This document shows, one piece after another, positions 9,432-18,217 of a stretch of DNA of 64,000 nt (positions are counted from its first letter, which is position 1; each line of letters begins with the position of its first letter). This DNA comes from Clostridia bacterium. GTDB lineage: Bacteria; Bacillota; Clostridia; Oscillospirales; Acutalibacteraceae. A program made the translations under genes and the position numbers. The stretch lies in the NCBI GenBank assembly GCA_017414965.1, contig JAFQJL010000019.1, forward strand, positions 62,001 to 126,000, given 5' to 3'. Under the pieces are notes generated by a model that worked only from the letters and a program-made list of their open reading frames with translations, ran no database searches and was not told the origin of the DNA.

Positions 9432-10484
9432 GTGACATATCAATGTGGCGAAAAGGCATCGACCTTGCAGCCGTACGATCCGGTAGAAGGCACGTACGAC
9501 GTGCGACTGGATGCCAACGAATCGTATATGCTGCCGGACGAAAAAACCAAGCAGGCGATGGCGGCGGCGCTGGATACGCTGAGCTTTAACCGCTATCCCG
9601 ATCCGCTGGCCACGGCACCGTGTGCGGCGTTTGCGCGGATGTACGGCGTGTCGACCGATTGCGTGACCGCCGGCAATGGCTCGGATGAGCTGATCTCGGT
9701 CATTATGTCCACTTTCTTGCAAAAGGGAGAGGCCATGATGGTGTTGATGCCGGATTTCTCGATGTATAAATTTTACACGCACATTACCGAAAATCGCGCC
9801 GTTGTGTACGAGAAAAACGCCGATCTGCAGATCGACGTGGACGAGGCGCTGGCGTTGGCGAAGGCGGAAAACGTGCGCTTGATCGTGTTTTCCAATCCGT
9901 GTAATCCGACCTCGGTCGGCTTGGATCGTGAACACGTCCGCCGTCTGATTACCGGCACAGATGCGCTGGTGGTGCTGGACGAGGCGTATATGGATTTCTG
10001 GGATCAATCGTTGCTGGATGAGGTGGAGCGGTACGATAACCTCATCATCCTGCGTACCGCCTCGAAGGCGCTCGGCTTGGCGGCGGTGCGACTGGGTTTT
10101 GCGGTCGCCAACCGTCGATTGACCGGCATTATCCGTGCGGCGAAATCGCCGTATAACGTCAATATGGTGACGCAGACGCTCGCGGCGATTGCGCTGGACG
10201 ATCCGGATTATCAACGGCGGTGTGCGGCGGCGCTGATCGCTTCGCGCGAAGCGCTGGCGGTCGGTTTGCAACCGTTGCTGGATGCCGGCAAGATCACGCG
10301 GATGTACCCCAGCTGTACCAATTTCGTGTTGCTGGAACTGCCCAATGCCCGTCGTGTATTTGAGAAATTGAAGGCGGATTACAGCATTGTGGTGCGTTGC
10401 TTCGGCGATACGCGCCTGCGGATTACCGGCGGCTCGCCGGCGGAGAACGCGGCGGTGCTGGCGGCACTTTCGGAGATTTTGTAA
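9432..10484 (+). CDS. hisC: HisC, histidinol-phosphate aminotransferase
   Basis: PLP enzyme that transaminates imidazole acetol phosphate with glutamate. The protein has 350 residues and starts at GTG 9432 after GAGGGATTCTT. It shows the fold-type I features VRLDANESYMLPD, VFSNPCNPTS and VLDEAYMDF. The PLP lysine lies in RTASKALGLAAVRLGF. The C-terminal RCFGDTRLRITGGSPAEN is the HisC substrate region. It is separated from hisD by 14 nt and from hisB by 13 nt. Confidence 0.95.
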   Translation: MTYQCGEKASTLQPYDPVEGTYDVRLDANESYMLPDEKTKQAMAAALDTLSFNRYPDPLATAPCAAFARMYGVSTDCVTAGNGSDELISVIMSTFLQKGEAMMVLMPDFSMYKFYTHITENRAVVYEKNADLQIDVDEALALAKAENVRLIVFSNPCNPTSVGLDREHVRRLITGTDALVVLDEAYMDFWDQSLLDEVERYDNLIILRTASKALGLAAVRLGFAVANRRLTGIIRAAKSPYNVNMVTQTLAAIALDDPDYQRRCAAALIASREALAVGLQPLLDAGKITRMYPSCTNFVLLELPNARRVFEKLKADYSIVVRCFGDTRLRITGGSPAENAAVLAALSEIL

Positions 10485-10497
10485 AGGGGCGATCACT

Positions 10498-11121
10498 ATG
10501 AGAACGGCAACCGTTACCCGCCAAACGCGGGAAACCGATATTACCGTCACCGTCTGTCTGGACGGCGGCGCGGTGGATATTGCGACCGGTATCGGCTTTT
10601 TTGATCATATGCTGGAGGCGTTTGCGGTCCACGGCGGTCTGGGACTGACCGTCCGTTGCACCGGCGACCTGCACGTTGACGGTCATCACACGGTCGAGGA
10701 CGTCGGCATTGTGCTGGGCGATGCGATCGCCAAGGCGCTGGGGGATAAGAGTGGAATTCAGCGGTACGGCAGTTTTTATCTGCCGATGGACGAGTCGCTG
10801 GCATACGCCGGTGTGGACGTGTGCGGTCAGCCGTTGGAGCAGGCGTTGGCGTTTGCGGCGCTGGATATCAGCGGTCGTCCGTATCTGGAATACAATGGCT
10901 CGTTTAAGCAGGAAAAGGTGGGGGATTACGACACCTGTCTGACACCGGAATTTTTCCGTGCGCTGGCGTTTCACGCCGGTATTACCCTGCACGCGCGTGT
11001 GGAGGTAAACGGCAACGCCCACCACGTGATCGAAGCGCTGTTTAAGGCGGTGGCGCACGCGTTGGCGCAGGCGGTCTCGCCCAAAGAAGGAACGCTTTCT
11101 ACGAAAGGAAAATTGGACTGA
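10498..11121 (+). CDS. hisB: HisB, imidazoleglycerol-phosphate dehydratase (monofunctional)
   Basis: Manganese-dependent dehydratase of histidine synthesis. Its 207 residues make a single-domain enzyme with no fused histidinol-phosphatase. Diagnostic motifs are [15 protein letters not shown] and [16 protein letters not shown] (metal-binding histidines), repeated later as [22 protein letters not shown] 10498 is used because it follows AAAGGGGCGATCACT; the frame is open further upstream but only inside hisC. No histidinol-phosphatase gene lies in the operon, so that step must be encoded elsewhere. Confidence 0.95.
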   Translation: MRTATVTRQTRETDITVTVCLDGGAVDIATGIGFFDHMLEAFAVHGGLGLTVRCTGDLHVDGHHTVEDVGIVLGDAIAKALGDKSGIQRYGSFYLPMDESLAYAGVDVCGQPLEQALAFAALDISGRPYLEYNGSFKQEKVGDYDTCLTPEFFRALAFHAGITLHARVEVNGNAHHVIEALFKAVAHALAQAVSPKEGTLSTKGKLD

Positions 11122-11122
11122 T

Positions 11123-12172
11123 ATGATTATTTTACCCGCGATCGATATTCAAAACCGCCAATGCGTGCGGCTTGTCAAGGGAGATTTCGCCACCGCGCAT
11201 CAGGTGGCGGCGGATCCGCTGGAGACCGCTAAGGCGTTTAAAGCCGCCGGTGCGCGCTGGATTCATATGGTGGATCTGGATGGCGCACGCGAAGGTCGCC
11301 GCATCAATGCGGATATCTTTTTGAAGGTCGCCGCCGAAAGCGGACTGAAAGTCGAACTTGGCGGCGGCATTCGCGATATGGAAACGCTGGATGATTACAT
11401 CCGCGGTGGCATCGAACGGTGCATTCTCGGCTCGGCGGCGCTGAAAGACCCCGATTTTGTGAAACGGGCGGTAGAAAAATACGGCCACAAGATCGCCGTC
11501 GGCATCGACGCACGCGACGGTATGGTGGCTACCGAGGGTTGGCTGGATGTTTCGGAGGTGTCGTATCTGGATCTGGCGCGCCAAATGGAGAAGATTGGTG
11601 TACAGGTAATTATCTTTACAGATATTTCCCGCGACGGCACGTTAACGGGCCCGAATTTGGAACAGCTGAAAGCCTTGAAATCCGCGGTAGGATGCCACAT
11701 TATTGCATCCGGCGGCATTCGCGAGCTCTCCGATATCCAAGATTGTAAAGATGCAGAGCTTTACGGTGCGATCTGCGGCAAATCGCTTTATAGCGGTACG
11801 CTGGATCTGGCGGAGGCGGTAAAAACCGCCGAAACCGACATCGATCGGCTGGCACTGGAGCAGTATTTGGATAAGCAGCCGCTGTGTCCGGCGATTGTGC
11901 AGGAAGCCGATACCGGCGAGGTACTGATGCTGGGGTATATGAACGCGGTTTCGCTGCAGAAAACGCTGGAAACCGGCGATACGTGGTATTGGAGCCGGTC
12001 ACGTAGTTGTTATTGGCACAAGGGCGAAAGCAGCGGACATTTTCAAAAAGTGCTGTCGGTAAGCTCGGATTGCGATAAGGATACATTGCTCATCAAAGTC
12101 AAGCAGATCGGACCGGCGTGTCACACCGGTGCCCATTCGTGCTTTTTCAACGTCATCAAACAGGAGGTTTGA
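11123..12172 (+). CDS. hisAI: HisA-HisI fusion: ProFAR isomerase plus phosphoribosyl-AMP cyclohydrolase
   Basis: One 349-residue frame joins two histidine enzymes. Residues 1 to about 238 are His[21 protein letters not shown], catalytic Asp residues in PAIDI and GIDARDG, the phosphate loop [12 protein letters not shown], and [12 protein letters not shown]. Residues about 245 to 349 are His[34 protein letters not shown] and the zinc motif [13 protein letters not shown] linker [18 protein letters not shown] joins them. HisA catalyses the step just before HisF/HisH, and HisI acts two steps earlier. hisH and hisF, which in relatives usually flank hisA, are missing from the operon. The start lies 1 nt after the hisB stop. 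Confidence 0.92.
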   Translation: MIILPAIDIQNRQCVRLVKGDFATAHQVAADPLETAKAFKAAGARWIHMVDLDGAREGRRINADIFLKVAAESGLKVELGGGIRDMETLDDYIRGGIERCILGSAALKDPDFVKRAVEKYGHKIAVGIDARDGMVATEGWLDVSEVSYLDLARQMEKIGVQVIIFTDISRDGTLTGPNLEQLKALKSAVGCHIIASGGIRELSDIQDCKDAELYGAICGKSLYSGTLDLAEAVKTAETDIDRLALEQYLDKQPLCPAIVQEADTGEVLMLGYMNAVSLQKTLETGDTWYWSRSRSCYWHKGESSGHFQKVLSVSSDCDKDTLLIKVKQIGPACHTGAHSCFFNVIKQEV

Positions 12173-12175
12173 CTT

Positions 12176-12499
12176 ATGGATTTTATGCGTGAAGAATACG
12201 CGACCATCCTCGATCGTCGCGATAACCCCTCGGAGAATTCCTATACCCGTTATCTGTTCGATCAAGGGATTGACAAGATTCTCAAAAAGATCGGTGAGGA
12301 GTCGGCCGAGACGATTATTGCGGCCAAAAACGGCGATAACGAGGAAACGGTGGGGGAGATCTGCGATCTGTTGTATCATTTACTGACGCTGATGGCGTTG
12401 CAGGGCATCACGCCGGACGATATCGACGAAAAGTTGCAATCTCGCCGGGAAAAGTCCGGTAATCTCAAAACGTTCAAAACGGTGGATAAAAACACCTAA
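12176..12499 (+). CDS. hisE: HisE, phosphoribosyl-ATP pyrophosphatase
   Basis: All-alpha NTP pyrophosphohydrolase that hydrolyses PR-ATP to PR-AMP, feeding the HisI domain encoded just upstream. The 107-residue protein has the MazG-like metal motif KIGEESAETIIAAKNGDNEE and a second acidic motif EICDLLYHLL, as expected for HisE. It begins 4 nt after the hisAI stop, with AGGAGGTTTGACTT as ribosome site. It is the last gene of the his operon and is followed by a strong hairpin terminator. Confidence 0.93.
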   Translation: MDFMREEYATILDRRDNPSENSYTRYLFDQGIDKILKKIGEESAETIIAAKNGDNEETVGEICDLLYHLLTLMALQGITPDDIDEKLQSRREKSGNLKTFKTVDKNT

Positions 12500-12503
12500 A
12501 CAA

Positions 12504-12540
12504 AAAACGCCGGTTCACGAATGTCGTGAACCGGCGTTTT
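12504..12540. terminator. bidirectional terminator between hisE and ireB
   Basis: A perfect 17-bp stem around a 3-nt loop (left arm 12504-12520, right arm 12524-12540), with A-run and T-run at the two ends. It serves the convergent hisE (+) and ireB (-). Confidence 0.9.
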
Positions 12541-12550
12541 GTACGTCCGT

Positions 12551-12796
12551 TTAGTTGTTCAAATAGGATTTTACCAGCGCGCGAAGCAGCTCGTCGCGGT
12601 CGATCTTGCGGATGAGCGTGCGGGCGTTGTTGTGCGTGGTGATATAGGTCGGATCCTCCGACAGGAGATAGCCGACGATCTGGTTGATGGGGTTGTAGCC
12701 CTTTTCGCGCAACGCATCGTAGACGGTGGTCAGCACCGCCTTCATTTCCCGTTCCTTGTCGTCTCCCAGAGAAAACGTCATCGTTTTATCGAGCAT
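12551..12796 (-). CDS. ireB: IreB family regulatory protein (UPF0297)
   Basis: Small cytosolic protein. In enterococci it is phosphorylated by the PASTA kinase IreK and tunes cell-wall stress and cephalosporin resistance. The 81-residue sequence carries the family core [19 protein letters not shown] and [17 protein letters not shown], ending VKSYLNN. ATG 12796 is chosen over TTG 12802 because GGAGGG lies 7 nt upstream. It has its own promoter and shares a terminator with the his operon. In many Firmicutes it sits next to ruvX and alaS; neither is here. Confidence 0.93.
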   Translation of the reverse strand: MLDKTMTFSLGDDKEREMKAVLTTVYDALREKGYNPINQIVGYLLSEDPTYITTHNNARTLIRKIDRDELLRALVKSYLNN

Positions 12797-12828
12797 AGTC
12801 AAACCCTCCGTTCGAAAAACTTATACCT

Positions 12829-12857
12829 ATTATAACACCGTCTTTGTGAAATTGCAA
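12829..12857 (-). promoter_or_regulatory. sigma-A promoter of ireB
   Basis: Read on the minus strand: TTGCAA (12857-12852), a 17-nt spacer and TATAAT (12834-12829). Confidence 0.8.
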
Positions 12858-12938
12858 GCAAAATTGCATAGATCCTTTTAAAAATTTACAAAACGAAAAA
12901 ATATATTAAAAAATCCCTTTTTTCATTCAAAACTCCCC

Positions 12939-12967
12939 TTTACAACAGATGGGAATTGGTGTATGAT
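12939..12967 (+). promoter_or_regulatory. sigma-A promoter of the pyrH-rseP operon
   Basis: TTTACA (12939-12944), a 17-nt spacer and TATGAT (12962-12967), 46 nt before pyrH. The region before it (12841-12938) is AT-rich and shows nothing else. Confidence 0.75.
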
Positions 12968-13013
12968 ATATACTAAGTACAACTGCATATTGCGGAAAAC
13001 GGAGGAGTTAAAA

Positions 13014-13718
13014 ATGGAACCTCATTACAAGCGTGTATTACTTAAGCTCAGCGGCGAGGCGATGGCCGGCGCCAACAAGACCGGATTGGATTTTGACACG
13101 GTCTTAAACATTTGCGAGCATATCAAAACCTGCGTGGACGCCGGTGCGGAGATCGCGATTGTGGTCGGCGGCGGCAACTTCTGGCGCGGTCGTTCCAGCG
13201 GTAAGATGGATCGCACCCGTGCCGATCACATGGGCATGCTGGCCACCACCATCAACGCGCTCGGTCTGGCGGATGCGCTGGAGCAGCTCGGCTGCGACGT
13301 GCGCGTGCAGACCGCGATCACGATGAACGAGATCGCCGAGCCGTATATCCGCAGTCGTGCGGTGCGTCATCTGGAAAAGGGCCGCGTGGTCATTTTCGGT
13401 TGCGGCACCGGCAACCCGTTCTTCTCCACCGATACGGCGGCCAGCCTGCGTGCGTTGGAGATCGAAGCGGATATCATTTTCAAGGCCAGTATGGTCGACG
13501 GCGTCTACGACAAGGACCCCAAAAAGTACGCGGATGCCAAGAAATACGAGGAACTCTCCTATACCGAGGTTCTCAATAAGCAGTTGCAGGTGATGGATTC
13601 CACTGCGGCGTCGCTGTGCCGTGATAACGGTATGCCGCTTTTGGTGTTCAATCTGGAAGATCCCGAAAACATTGTGCGCGCGGTCGCCGGCGAGCCGGTC
13701 GGTACCGTGGTGAAATAA
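13014..13718 (+). CDS. pyrH: PyrH, UMP kinase
   Basis: Amino-acid-kinase-fold enzyme that phosphorylates UMP to UDP for RNA, cell-wall and UDP-sugar synthesis. The 234-residue protein contains [44 protein letters not shown] and [12 protein letters not shown], all standard for PyrH. ATG 13014 follows GGAGGAGTTAAAA; an upstream in-frame start at 12963 would lie in the promoter and is rejected. It is first in the operon pyrH-frr-uppS-cdsA-dxr-rseP. rpsB-tsf, its usual upstream neighbours, lie 7 kb downstream here. Confidence 0.96.
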   Translation: MEPHYKRVLLKLSGEAMAGANKTGLDFDTVLNICEHIKTCVDAGAEIAIVVGGGNFWRGRSSGKMDRTRADHMGMLATTINALGLADALEQLGCDVRVQTAITMNEIAEPYIRSRAVRHLEKGRVVIFGCGTGNPFFSTDTAASLRALEIEADIIFKASMVDGVYDKDPKKYADAKKYEELSYTEVLNKQLQVMDSTAASLCRDNGMPLLVFNLEDPENIVRAVAGEPVGTVVK

Positions 13719-13734
13719 GAGGAGGACTTGACCT

Positions 13735-14289
13735 ATGGAAGAAGTTTTTAAGGTTTGCGAAGAAAAAATGGGTAAAACCGTATCCAATCTGCTGTCGGAG
13801 TACACCGGCATCCGTGCCGGTCGTGCGTCGGCGGGCGTGCTGGATCATCTGACGGTGGAATACTACGGCGTGCCGTCGCCCATCAACACGTTGGCGAACA
13901 TCTCCACGCCGGAGCCGCGTTTGCTCATCATCCAGCCGTACGATAAGACCTTGCTCAAGGATATCGGCAAGGCGATCATGATGTCCGATCTGGGCATCAA
14001 TCCGCAAAACGATGGCTCGGTCATTCGTTTGGTGTTCCCGCCGCTGACCGAGGAGCGCCGCAAGGAGATCGGTAAAAACATCTACAAGTACGCTGAGGAC
14101 GCCAAGGTGGCGATCCGTTCCATCCGTCGCGACGGTATGGATAAGCTCAAGGCTCTTAAGAAGAACTCGGAGATCACCGAGGATGATCTGAAAAACGCCG
14201 AGAAAAAGATGCAGGATCTGACCGATAAGTTCTGCAAGGACATCGACGGTCACGCGTCCCGCAAAGAGAAAGAGATTATGGAGTTCTAA
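13735..14289 (+). CDS. frr: Frr, ribosome recycling factor
   Basis: Splits post-termination ribosomes together with EF-G. It has 184 residues. Family features are the N-terminal helix (KMGKTVSNLLSEYTGIRAGR), then YYGVPSPINTLANISTPEPR and IQPYDKTLLKDIGKAI. The C-terminal helical arm follows, with EERRKEIGKNIYKYAEDAKV, and it ends ASRKEKEIMEF. It follows pyrH after 16 nt with GAGGAGG as ribosome site. Confidence 0.97.
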   Translation: MEEVFKVCEEKMGKTVSNLLSEYTGIRAGRASAGVLDHLTVEYYGVPSPINTLANISTPEPRLLIIQPYDKTLLKDIGKAIMMSDLGINPQNDGSVIRLVFPPLTEERRKEIGKNIYKYAEDAKVAIRSIRRDGMDKLKALKKNSEITEDDLKNAEKKMQDLTDKFCKDIDGHASRKEKEIMEF

Positions 14290-14304
14290 GGAGTTCTGGG
14301 TCGT

Positions 14305-15030
14305 ATGGGACTTTTTACGAAAAAACGGTCGCTGGTTCCGGTGGAATATTTGCCGCAAAACGTCGGTATTATTATGGATGGGAACGGCCGCTGGGCGAAA
14401 AACCGCGGCCTGCCTCGCACCGCCGGTCACGTCGCCGGCGCCAAGGTGTTCCGCAAGATTGCGAAATATTGCGATCGTCGCGGTATCAAGGTGCTGACGG
14501 TGTACGCGTTTTCCACGGAAAACTGGAAACGTCCGCAGGCGGAGATCGATGCCATTATGAATCTGCTTCGCGATTACTTGAAAGAATCGCTGAGCGATTT
14601 CAAGCACGAGAATATCTGCACGCGTTTTATCGGCGACCGCACGATGCTCGCGCCGGATATTCAGGAGCTGATGGCCGAAGCGGAGGAATCTACGGCCGAT
14701 AAGACCGGTATGATCTTGAATATCGCCATCAACTACGGCGGTCGTGCAGAGATCGTGCACGCCCTGCGTGAGCTGGTGGCGGACGGTGTGTCGCCGGAGG
14801 AGATCACTGAGCAATCGGTGGAGGCGCACCTGTATACCGCCGGTCAGCCGGAGGTGGATCTCATTTTGCGTCCCAGCGGTGAATATCGGTTGTCCAATTA
14901 TTTGATCTGGCAGTGCGCGTACGCAGAGTACGTGTTTATGGACGTACTGTGGCCGGATTTCACCGAAAAGCATCTGGAAAAAGCTTTTACAGAATACGCG
15001 CGACGCAACCGTCGTTTCGGGGGTGTTTGA
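14305..15030 (+). CDS. uppS: UppS, undecaprenyl diphosphate synthase (isoprenyl transferase)
   Basis: Cis-prenyltransferase that makes the C55 carrier lipid for peptidoglycan. The 241-residue protein has the catalytic Asp in VGIIMDGNGRWAKNRG, then VYAFSTENWKRP, and the C-terminal RPSGEYRLSNYLIWQCAYAE that binds IPP. Its stop codon touches the TTG start of cdsA, so translation of the two is probably coupled. Confidence 0.96.
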   Translation: MGLFTKKRSLVPVEYLPQNVGIIMDGNGRWAKNRGLPRTAGHVAGAKVFRKIAKYCDRRGIKVLTVYAFSTENWKRPQAEIDAIMNLLRDYLKESLSDFKHENICTRFIGDRTMLAPDIQELMAEAEESTADKTGMILNIAINYGGRAEIVHALRELVADGVSPEEITEQSVEAHLYTAGQPEVDLILRPSGEYRLSNYLIWQCAYAEYVFMDVLWPDFTEKHLEKAFTEYARRNRRFGGV

Positions 15031-15885
15031 TTGAAGACGCGTGTCATTTCCGCTTTGGTAGCGGCAGCGATACTGCTGATTATATTGATTTTACCGCCGA
15101 TTACGGTGTTTATCGCCGCCGGTGTTATGGCGGCGATCGGCGTGTGGGAGGCGGCCTGTGCCACCGGCATCAACCGCCATAAGGGGCAGCTGATCTTGTC
15201 GATGATCGCGGCGGCTCTGGCGCCGTTTTTGCCGTTGCTGGGCACAATCGATCCGATGTACACGATGGCGTATATCCTGCTGTATCTGGTGGGAATGGGC
15301 ATTTTGCAAGTGATCTATCACGCGGACATCCGCGTGGAAGCCACCGGCTACACCGTGATGATGACAGTGCTGATCTCAGTGGTATTTGCCTGCCTGACAC
15401 GACTTCGCACGGCCGAAAGCGGTCTGCTGGATGCGGTGGTCAGTTGGCAAAACGGGCGGTATTTGCTGGTTATTTCGCTGTTTATTCCGTGGCTTTCCGA
15501 TATTGGGGCGTATTTTGTAGGCGTGCTGTTTGGCAAACATAAGCTGTGCCCGAATATCAGCCCCAAGAAAACGGTGGAAGGTTTGATTGGCGGTTTGTTG
15601 TTCTCGCCGGCGATCATCACGCTGACGCTTTACGGCTATCAGATGTTTGCGCAGGTAACGCTGACGCCGTATGCCTACGTGATCGTGGCGGTGACGGCGT
15701 TTGTCGGCAGTGTGCTGTCGGTGTTTGGCGACCTGTTTGCCTCGGTCATCAAGCGACAGCATGGCATCAAGGATTTCGGCAACATTATGCCGGGACACGG
15801 CGGTGTTCTGGATCGGTTTGACAGTTTTCTGTTTGCCGTGCCGTTTGTTTGCATGATGCTGAATACTTTCCCGTTGTTTATGTAA
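15031..15885 (+). CDS. cdsA: CdsA, phosphatidate cytidylyltransferase
   Basis: Integral membrane enzyme that makes CDP-diacylglycerol from phosphatidate and CTP for phospholipid synthesis. The 284-residue protein begins with a hydrophobic helix (LVAAAILLIILILPP) and has about eight membrane segments. It ends with the CDS signature KRQHGIKDFGNIMPGHGG followed by DRFDS. The start is TTG directly after the uppS stop; the whole family region is retained. Confidence 0.95.
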   Translation: MKTRVISALVAAAILLIILILPPITVFIAAGVMAAIGVWEAACATGINRHKGQLILSMIAAALAPFLPLLGTIDPMYTMAYILLYLVGMGILQVIYHADIRVEATGYTVMMTVLISVVFACLTRLRTAESGLLDAVVSWQNGRYLLVISLFIPWLSDIGAYFVGVLFGKHKLCPNISPKKTVEGLIGGLLFSPAIITLTLYGYQMFAQVTLTPYAYVIVAVTAFVGSVLSVFGDLFASVIKRQHGIKDFGNIMPGHGGVLDRFDSFLFAVPFVCMMLNTFPLFM

Positions 15886-15892
15886 AAATGTG

Positions 15893-15921
15893 AGTAGGGG
15901 TGATCGTTGATCGCCCCTACT
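15893..15921. repeat. 13-bp hairpin between cdsA and dxr
   Basis: Arms 15893-15905 and 15909-15921 pair over 13 positions (one G-T) around a GTT loop. Only a short TTT follows, so it would be a weak terminator. It may attenuate expression within the operon or be a copy of a dispersed intergenic repeat; the sequence alone does not decide. Confidence 0.5.
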
Positions 15922-15939
15922 TTGATATGAGGTGTCAGT

Positions 15940-17094
15940 ATGGAAAAACGATTATCTCTGCTTGGTGCGACCGGTTCGATCGGCATTCAGGCGCTGGATG
16001 TGGCGGAAAAATTGCATTGGCCGGTGACGGCAATGGCGGCCGGCAGTCGCGTGCTGCCGTTTGAGGAACAGATCCGCAAATTTTCCCCCCGCGTGGTGGC
16101 GATGGCGGACGAGAACGCTGCTGCGGACCTGAAAGTCCGTATCGCCGATCTACCGGTCAAGGTGACGGCAGGCACCGAGGGTTTGTGCGAGGTGGCGTCG
16201 GTTGCCAATGCGGATATGGTGCTCAACTCCGTGATGGGCGTGGCGGGCTTTTTGCCGACGCTGGCGGCGGTGGAGGCCGGTCACGACGTGGCGCTCGCCA
16301 ATAAGGAGACGCTGGTCGCCGGCGGTGCGGTGGTGACCGATGCTTGCCAAAAACACGGCGTGAAGCTGTTGCCGGTGGATAGCGAGCATTCGGCGATTTT
16401 CCAGTGTCTGCAGGGATGTCCGCCGCACGGCAAGGCGAAAAAACTCATTCTCACCTGCTCGGGCGGACCGTTTTTCGGCAAAACGAAGGCGGATCTGGAG
16501 GCGGTGACGCTGGAACAGGCGTTGGCGCACCCGAATTGGAGTATGGGGCTCAAAATCACCGTAGACTCCGCCACGATGATGAATAAAGGACTGGAGTTGA
16601 TCGAAGCCAAGTGGCTGTTCGATATGGATCCGGACGATATCGATATCATCATTCACCGCGAGAGCATCGTGCATTCGCTGGTGGAATACGAGGATAACTC
16701 GGTGATCGCCCAGCTCGGCGTGCCGGATATGCGCATTCCGATCCAATACGCGCTGACCTGGCCGGAGCGCGTGCCGTCGCCGGTAAAGCCGTTGTCGCTG
16801 GCAGAGGCGGGCAAGCTGACTTTCTTTGCGCCCGACCACGAGACCTTCCCGGCAATCAACCTTTGCCGCGAGGCGATCAAACGAGGCGGATTGTATCCGG
16901 CGGCGGTGTCGGGTGCGAACGAGCAGGCGGTCGCGTTGTTTGCGGCCGGCAAACTTCCGTTTGCCGCCATCACGCCGTTGGTTGCGCGGATTCTGGAGCA
17001 TCCGTGGGGTGCGGCAGACAGCGCCGAGGCGGTGCTGCAAGCTGACCGCGACAGCCGTCAGCTGCTGCTTGAGTTGGCAGGAGAGCGCGTATGA
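15940..17094 (+). CDS. dxr: Dxr (IspC), 1-deoxy-D-xylulose-5-phosphate reductoisomerase
   Basis: NADPH and metal-dependent first committed step of the MEP isoprenoid pathway. The 384-residue protein starts with the NADPH motif LLGATGSIGIQALDV, then has NKETLVAGG, the metal site DSEHSAIFQC, the flexible loop after SGGPFF, and SMGLKITVDSATMMNKGLE. It is complete. It shares the pathway with ispG at 755. Its last bases overlap the rseP start by 4 nt (ATGA). Confidence 0.96.
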   Translation: MEKRLSLLGATGSIGIQALDVAEKLHWPVTAMAAGSRVLPFEEQIRKFSPRVVAMADENAAADLKVRIADLPVKVTAGTEGLCEVASVANADMVLNSVMGVAGFLPTLAAVEAGHDVALANKETLVAGGAVVTDACQKHGVKLLPVDSEHSAIFQCLQGCPPHGKAKKLILTCSGGPFFGKTKADLEAVTLEQALAHPNWSMGLKITVDSATMMNKGLELIEAKWLFDMDPDDIDIIIHRESIVHSLVEYEDNSVIAQLGVPDMRIPIQYALTWPERVPSPVKPLSLAEAGKLTFFAPDHETFPAINLCREAIKRGGLYPAAVSGANEQAVALFAAGKLPFAAITPLVARILEHPWGAADSAEAVLQADRDSRQLLLELAGERV

Positions 17095-18176
17095 ATATAT
17101 TGAAGATCGCGGCGGCGCTTTTGTTGTTCGGGATCATTATACTGGTGCACGAATGGGGCCATTTCTTTGTGGCCAAGCGCTGCGGTATCCGTGTCAACGA
17201 ATTTGCGATGGGAATGGGCCCGAAACTGTTTTCGTTTGGCAAGGGGGAGACCGCCTATTCGTTGCGGTTGTTTCCCATTGGCGGATTTTGCGCGATGGAA
17301 GGCGAGGACGAAGCGTCGACCGATCCTCGCGCGTTTTCCAACCAAAAGGTTTGGAAACGCATCGCGGTGGTTGTGGCCGGTGCGCTGATGAATTTTGTGC
17401 TGGGCTACGTGGTGCTGTTGATCGCGCTGGGTGTCTGCGTGCAAAAGGAAAGCGGCTTTGATTATCCGATGTATTCCACCACGCAGATCGCGGTGCTGGA
17501 CGAAGATGCGTCGTCTTATCAAAGCGGCTTGCGTCCGGGCGACGTGATCGTGGAAGCCAATCATTCGCCGGTGTGGACGGATTTTGATCTGATGTATATT
17601 ATGCAGACCGACGACGACGGCAAACTCCCGATGACCGTCAAGCGCGACGGCAAACGGGTGACGCTGGAACAAGTGGTGTTTCCGTATACCGAGGATGAGG
17701 TCGGCTCGCATCTCCATTACGAGTTCAAGGTGGTTGGCGAGAAGAAAACCGTGTGGACGACCGTCAAGCGCGCCGGACAGTTGGAACTGTCCTACGGGGC
17801 GCTGGTGTGGCGGAGTCTGGGCGGGATGCTCACGGGTCAATATAAGCTCAACGACCTCTCCGGTCCGATCGGTACGATGGACGTGATCGGCGACGCGGTC
17901 GAGGGTGCGGTGACGGATGCCGCCGACGGTGGCTTGAACGGCCTGTACTCACTGCTGATGCTGGTGGTGCTTATTACCGTCAATGTCGGGGTGTTCAATC
18001 TGTTGCCGGTGCCGGCTTTGGATGGCGGTCGCTTGTTGTTTCTGCTGATCGAGGCGGTCACGCGCCGAAAGGTCCCTGCCAAATTCGAGGGGATCGTGCA
18101 CGTGGTGGGACTGGTTTTGTTGCTCTTGCTGATGCTGGTCATCGCCTTTAACGATGTCATAAAATTGTTCGCATAA
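17091..18176 (+). CDS. rseP: RseP/RasP-type site-2 membrane metalloprotease
   Basis: Intramembrane zinc protease that cleaves anti-sigma factors and remnant signal peptides. Its 361 residues hold a first membrane segment with the HExxH site (HEWGHFFVAKRCG), one PDZ domain (around residues 120-205, YQSGLRPGDVIVEANHSPV), and the C-terminal conserved NLLPVPALDGGRLL. A final hydrophobic helix follows. It is the last gene of the pyrH operon and is followed by a strong terminator. In relatives ispG follows here, but in this genome it does not. Confidence 0.95.
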   Translation: MNILKIAAALLLFGIIILVHEWGHFFVAKRCGIRVNEFAMGMGPKLFSFGKGETAYSLRLFPIGGFCAMEGEDEASTDPRAFSNQKVWKRIAVVVAGALMNFVLGYVVLLIALGVCVQKESGFDYPMYSTTQIAVLDEDASSYQSGLRPGDVIVEANHSPVWTDFDLMYIMQTDDDGKLPMTVKRDGKRVTLEQVVFPYTEDEVGSHLHYEFKVVGEKKTVWTTVKRAGQLELSYGALVWRSLGGMLTGQYKLNDLSGPIGTMDVIGDAVEGAVTDAADGGLNGLYSLLMLVVLITVNVGVFNLLPVPALDGGRLLFLLIEAVTRRKVPAKFEGIVHVVGLVLLLLLMLVIAFNDVIKLFA

Positions 18177-18177
18177 G

Positions 18178-18211
18178 AAAACACCCTATGGCGGTTGCCA
18201 TAGGGTGTTTT
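18178..18211. terminator. terminator of the pyrH-rseP operon, shared with the next minus-strand gene
   Basis: A 15-bp stem (18178-18192 with 18197-18211) around GGTT, with A and T runs on the two sides, so it can act in both directions. Confidence 0.88.
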
Positions 18212-18217
18212 TGCGTT

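Noticed and set aside
11123-11836. First half of the fusion being HisF instead of HisA
   Set aside because: It begins [20 protein letters not shown] and contains GIDARDG, both HisA; HisF would begin with a KRIIPCLDV-type sequence.
15893-15921. Strong terminator between cdsA and dxr
   Set aside because: No T-run after the stem and dxr/rseP have no other clear promoter, so it was listed as a hairpin/repeat.
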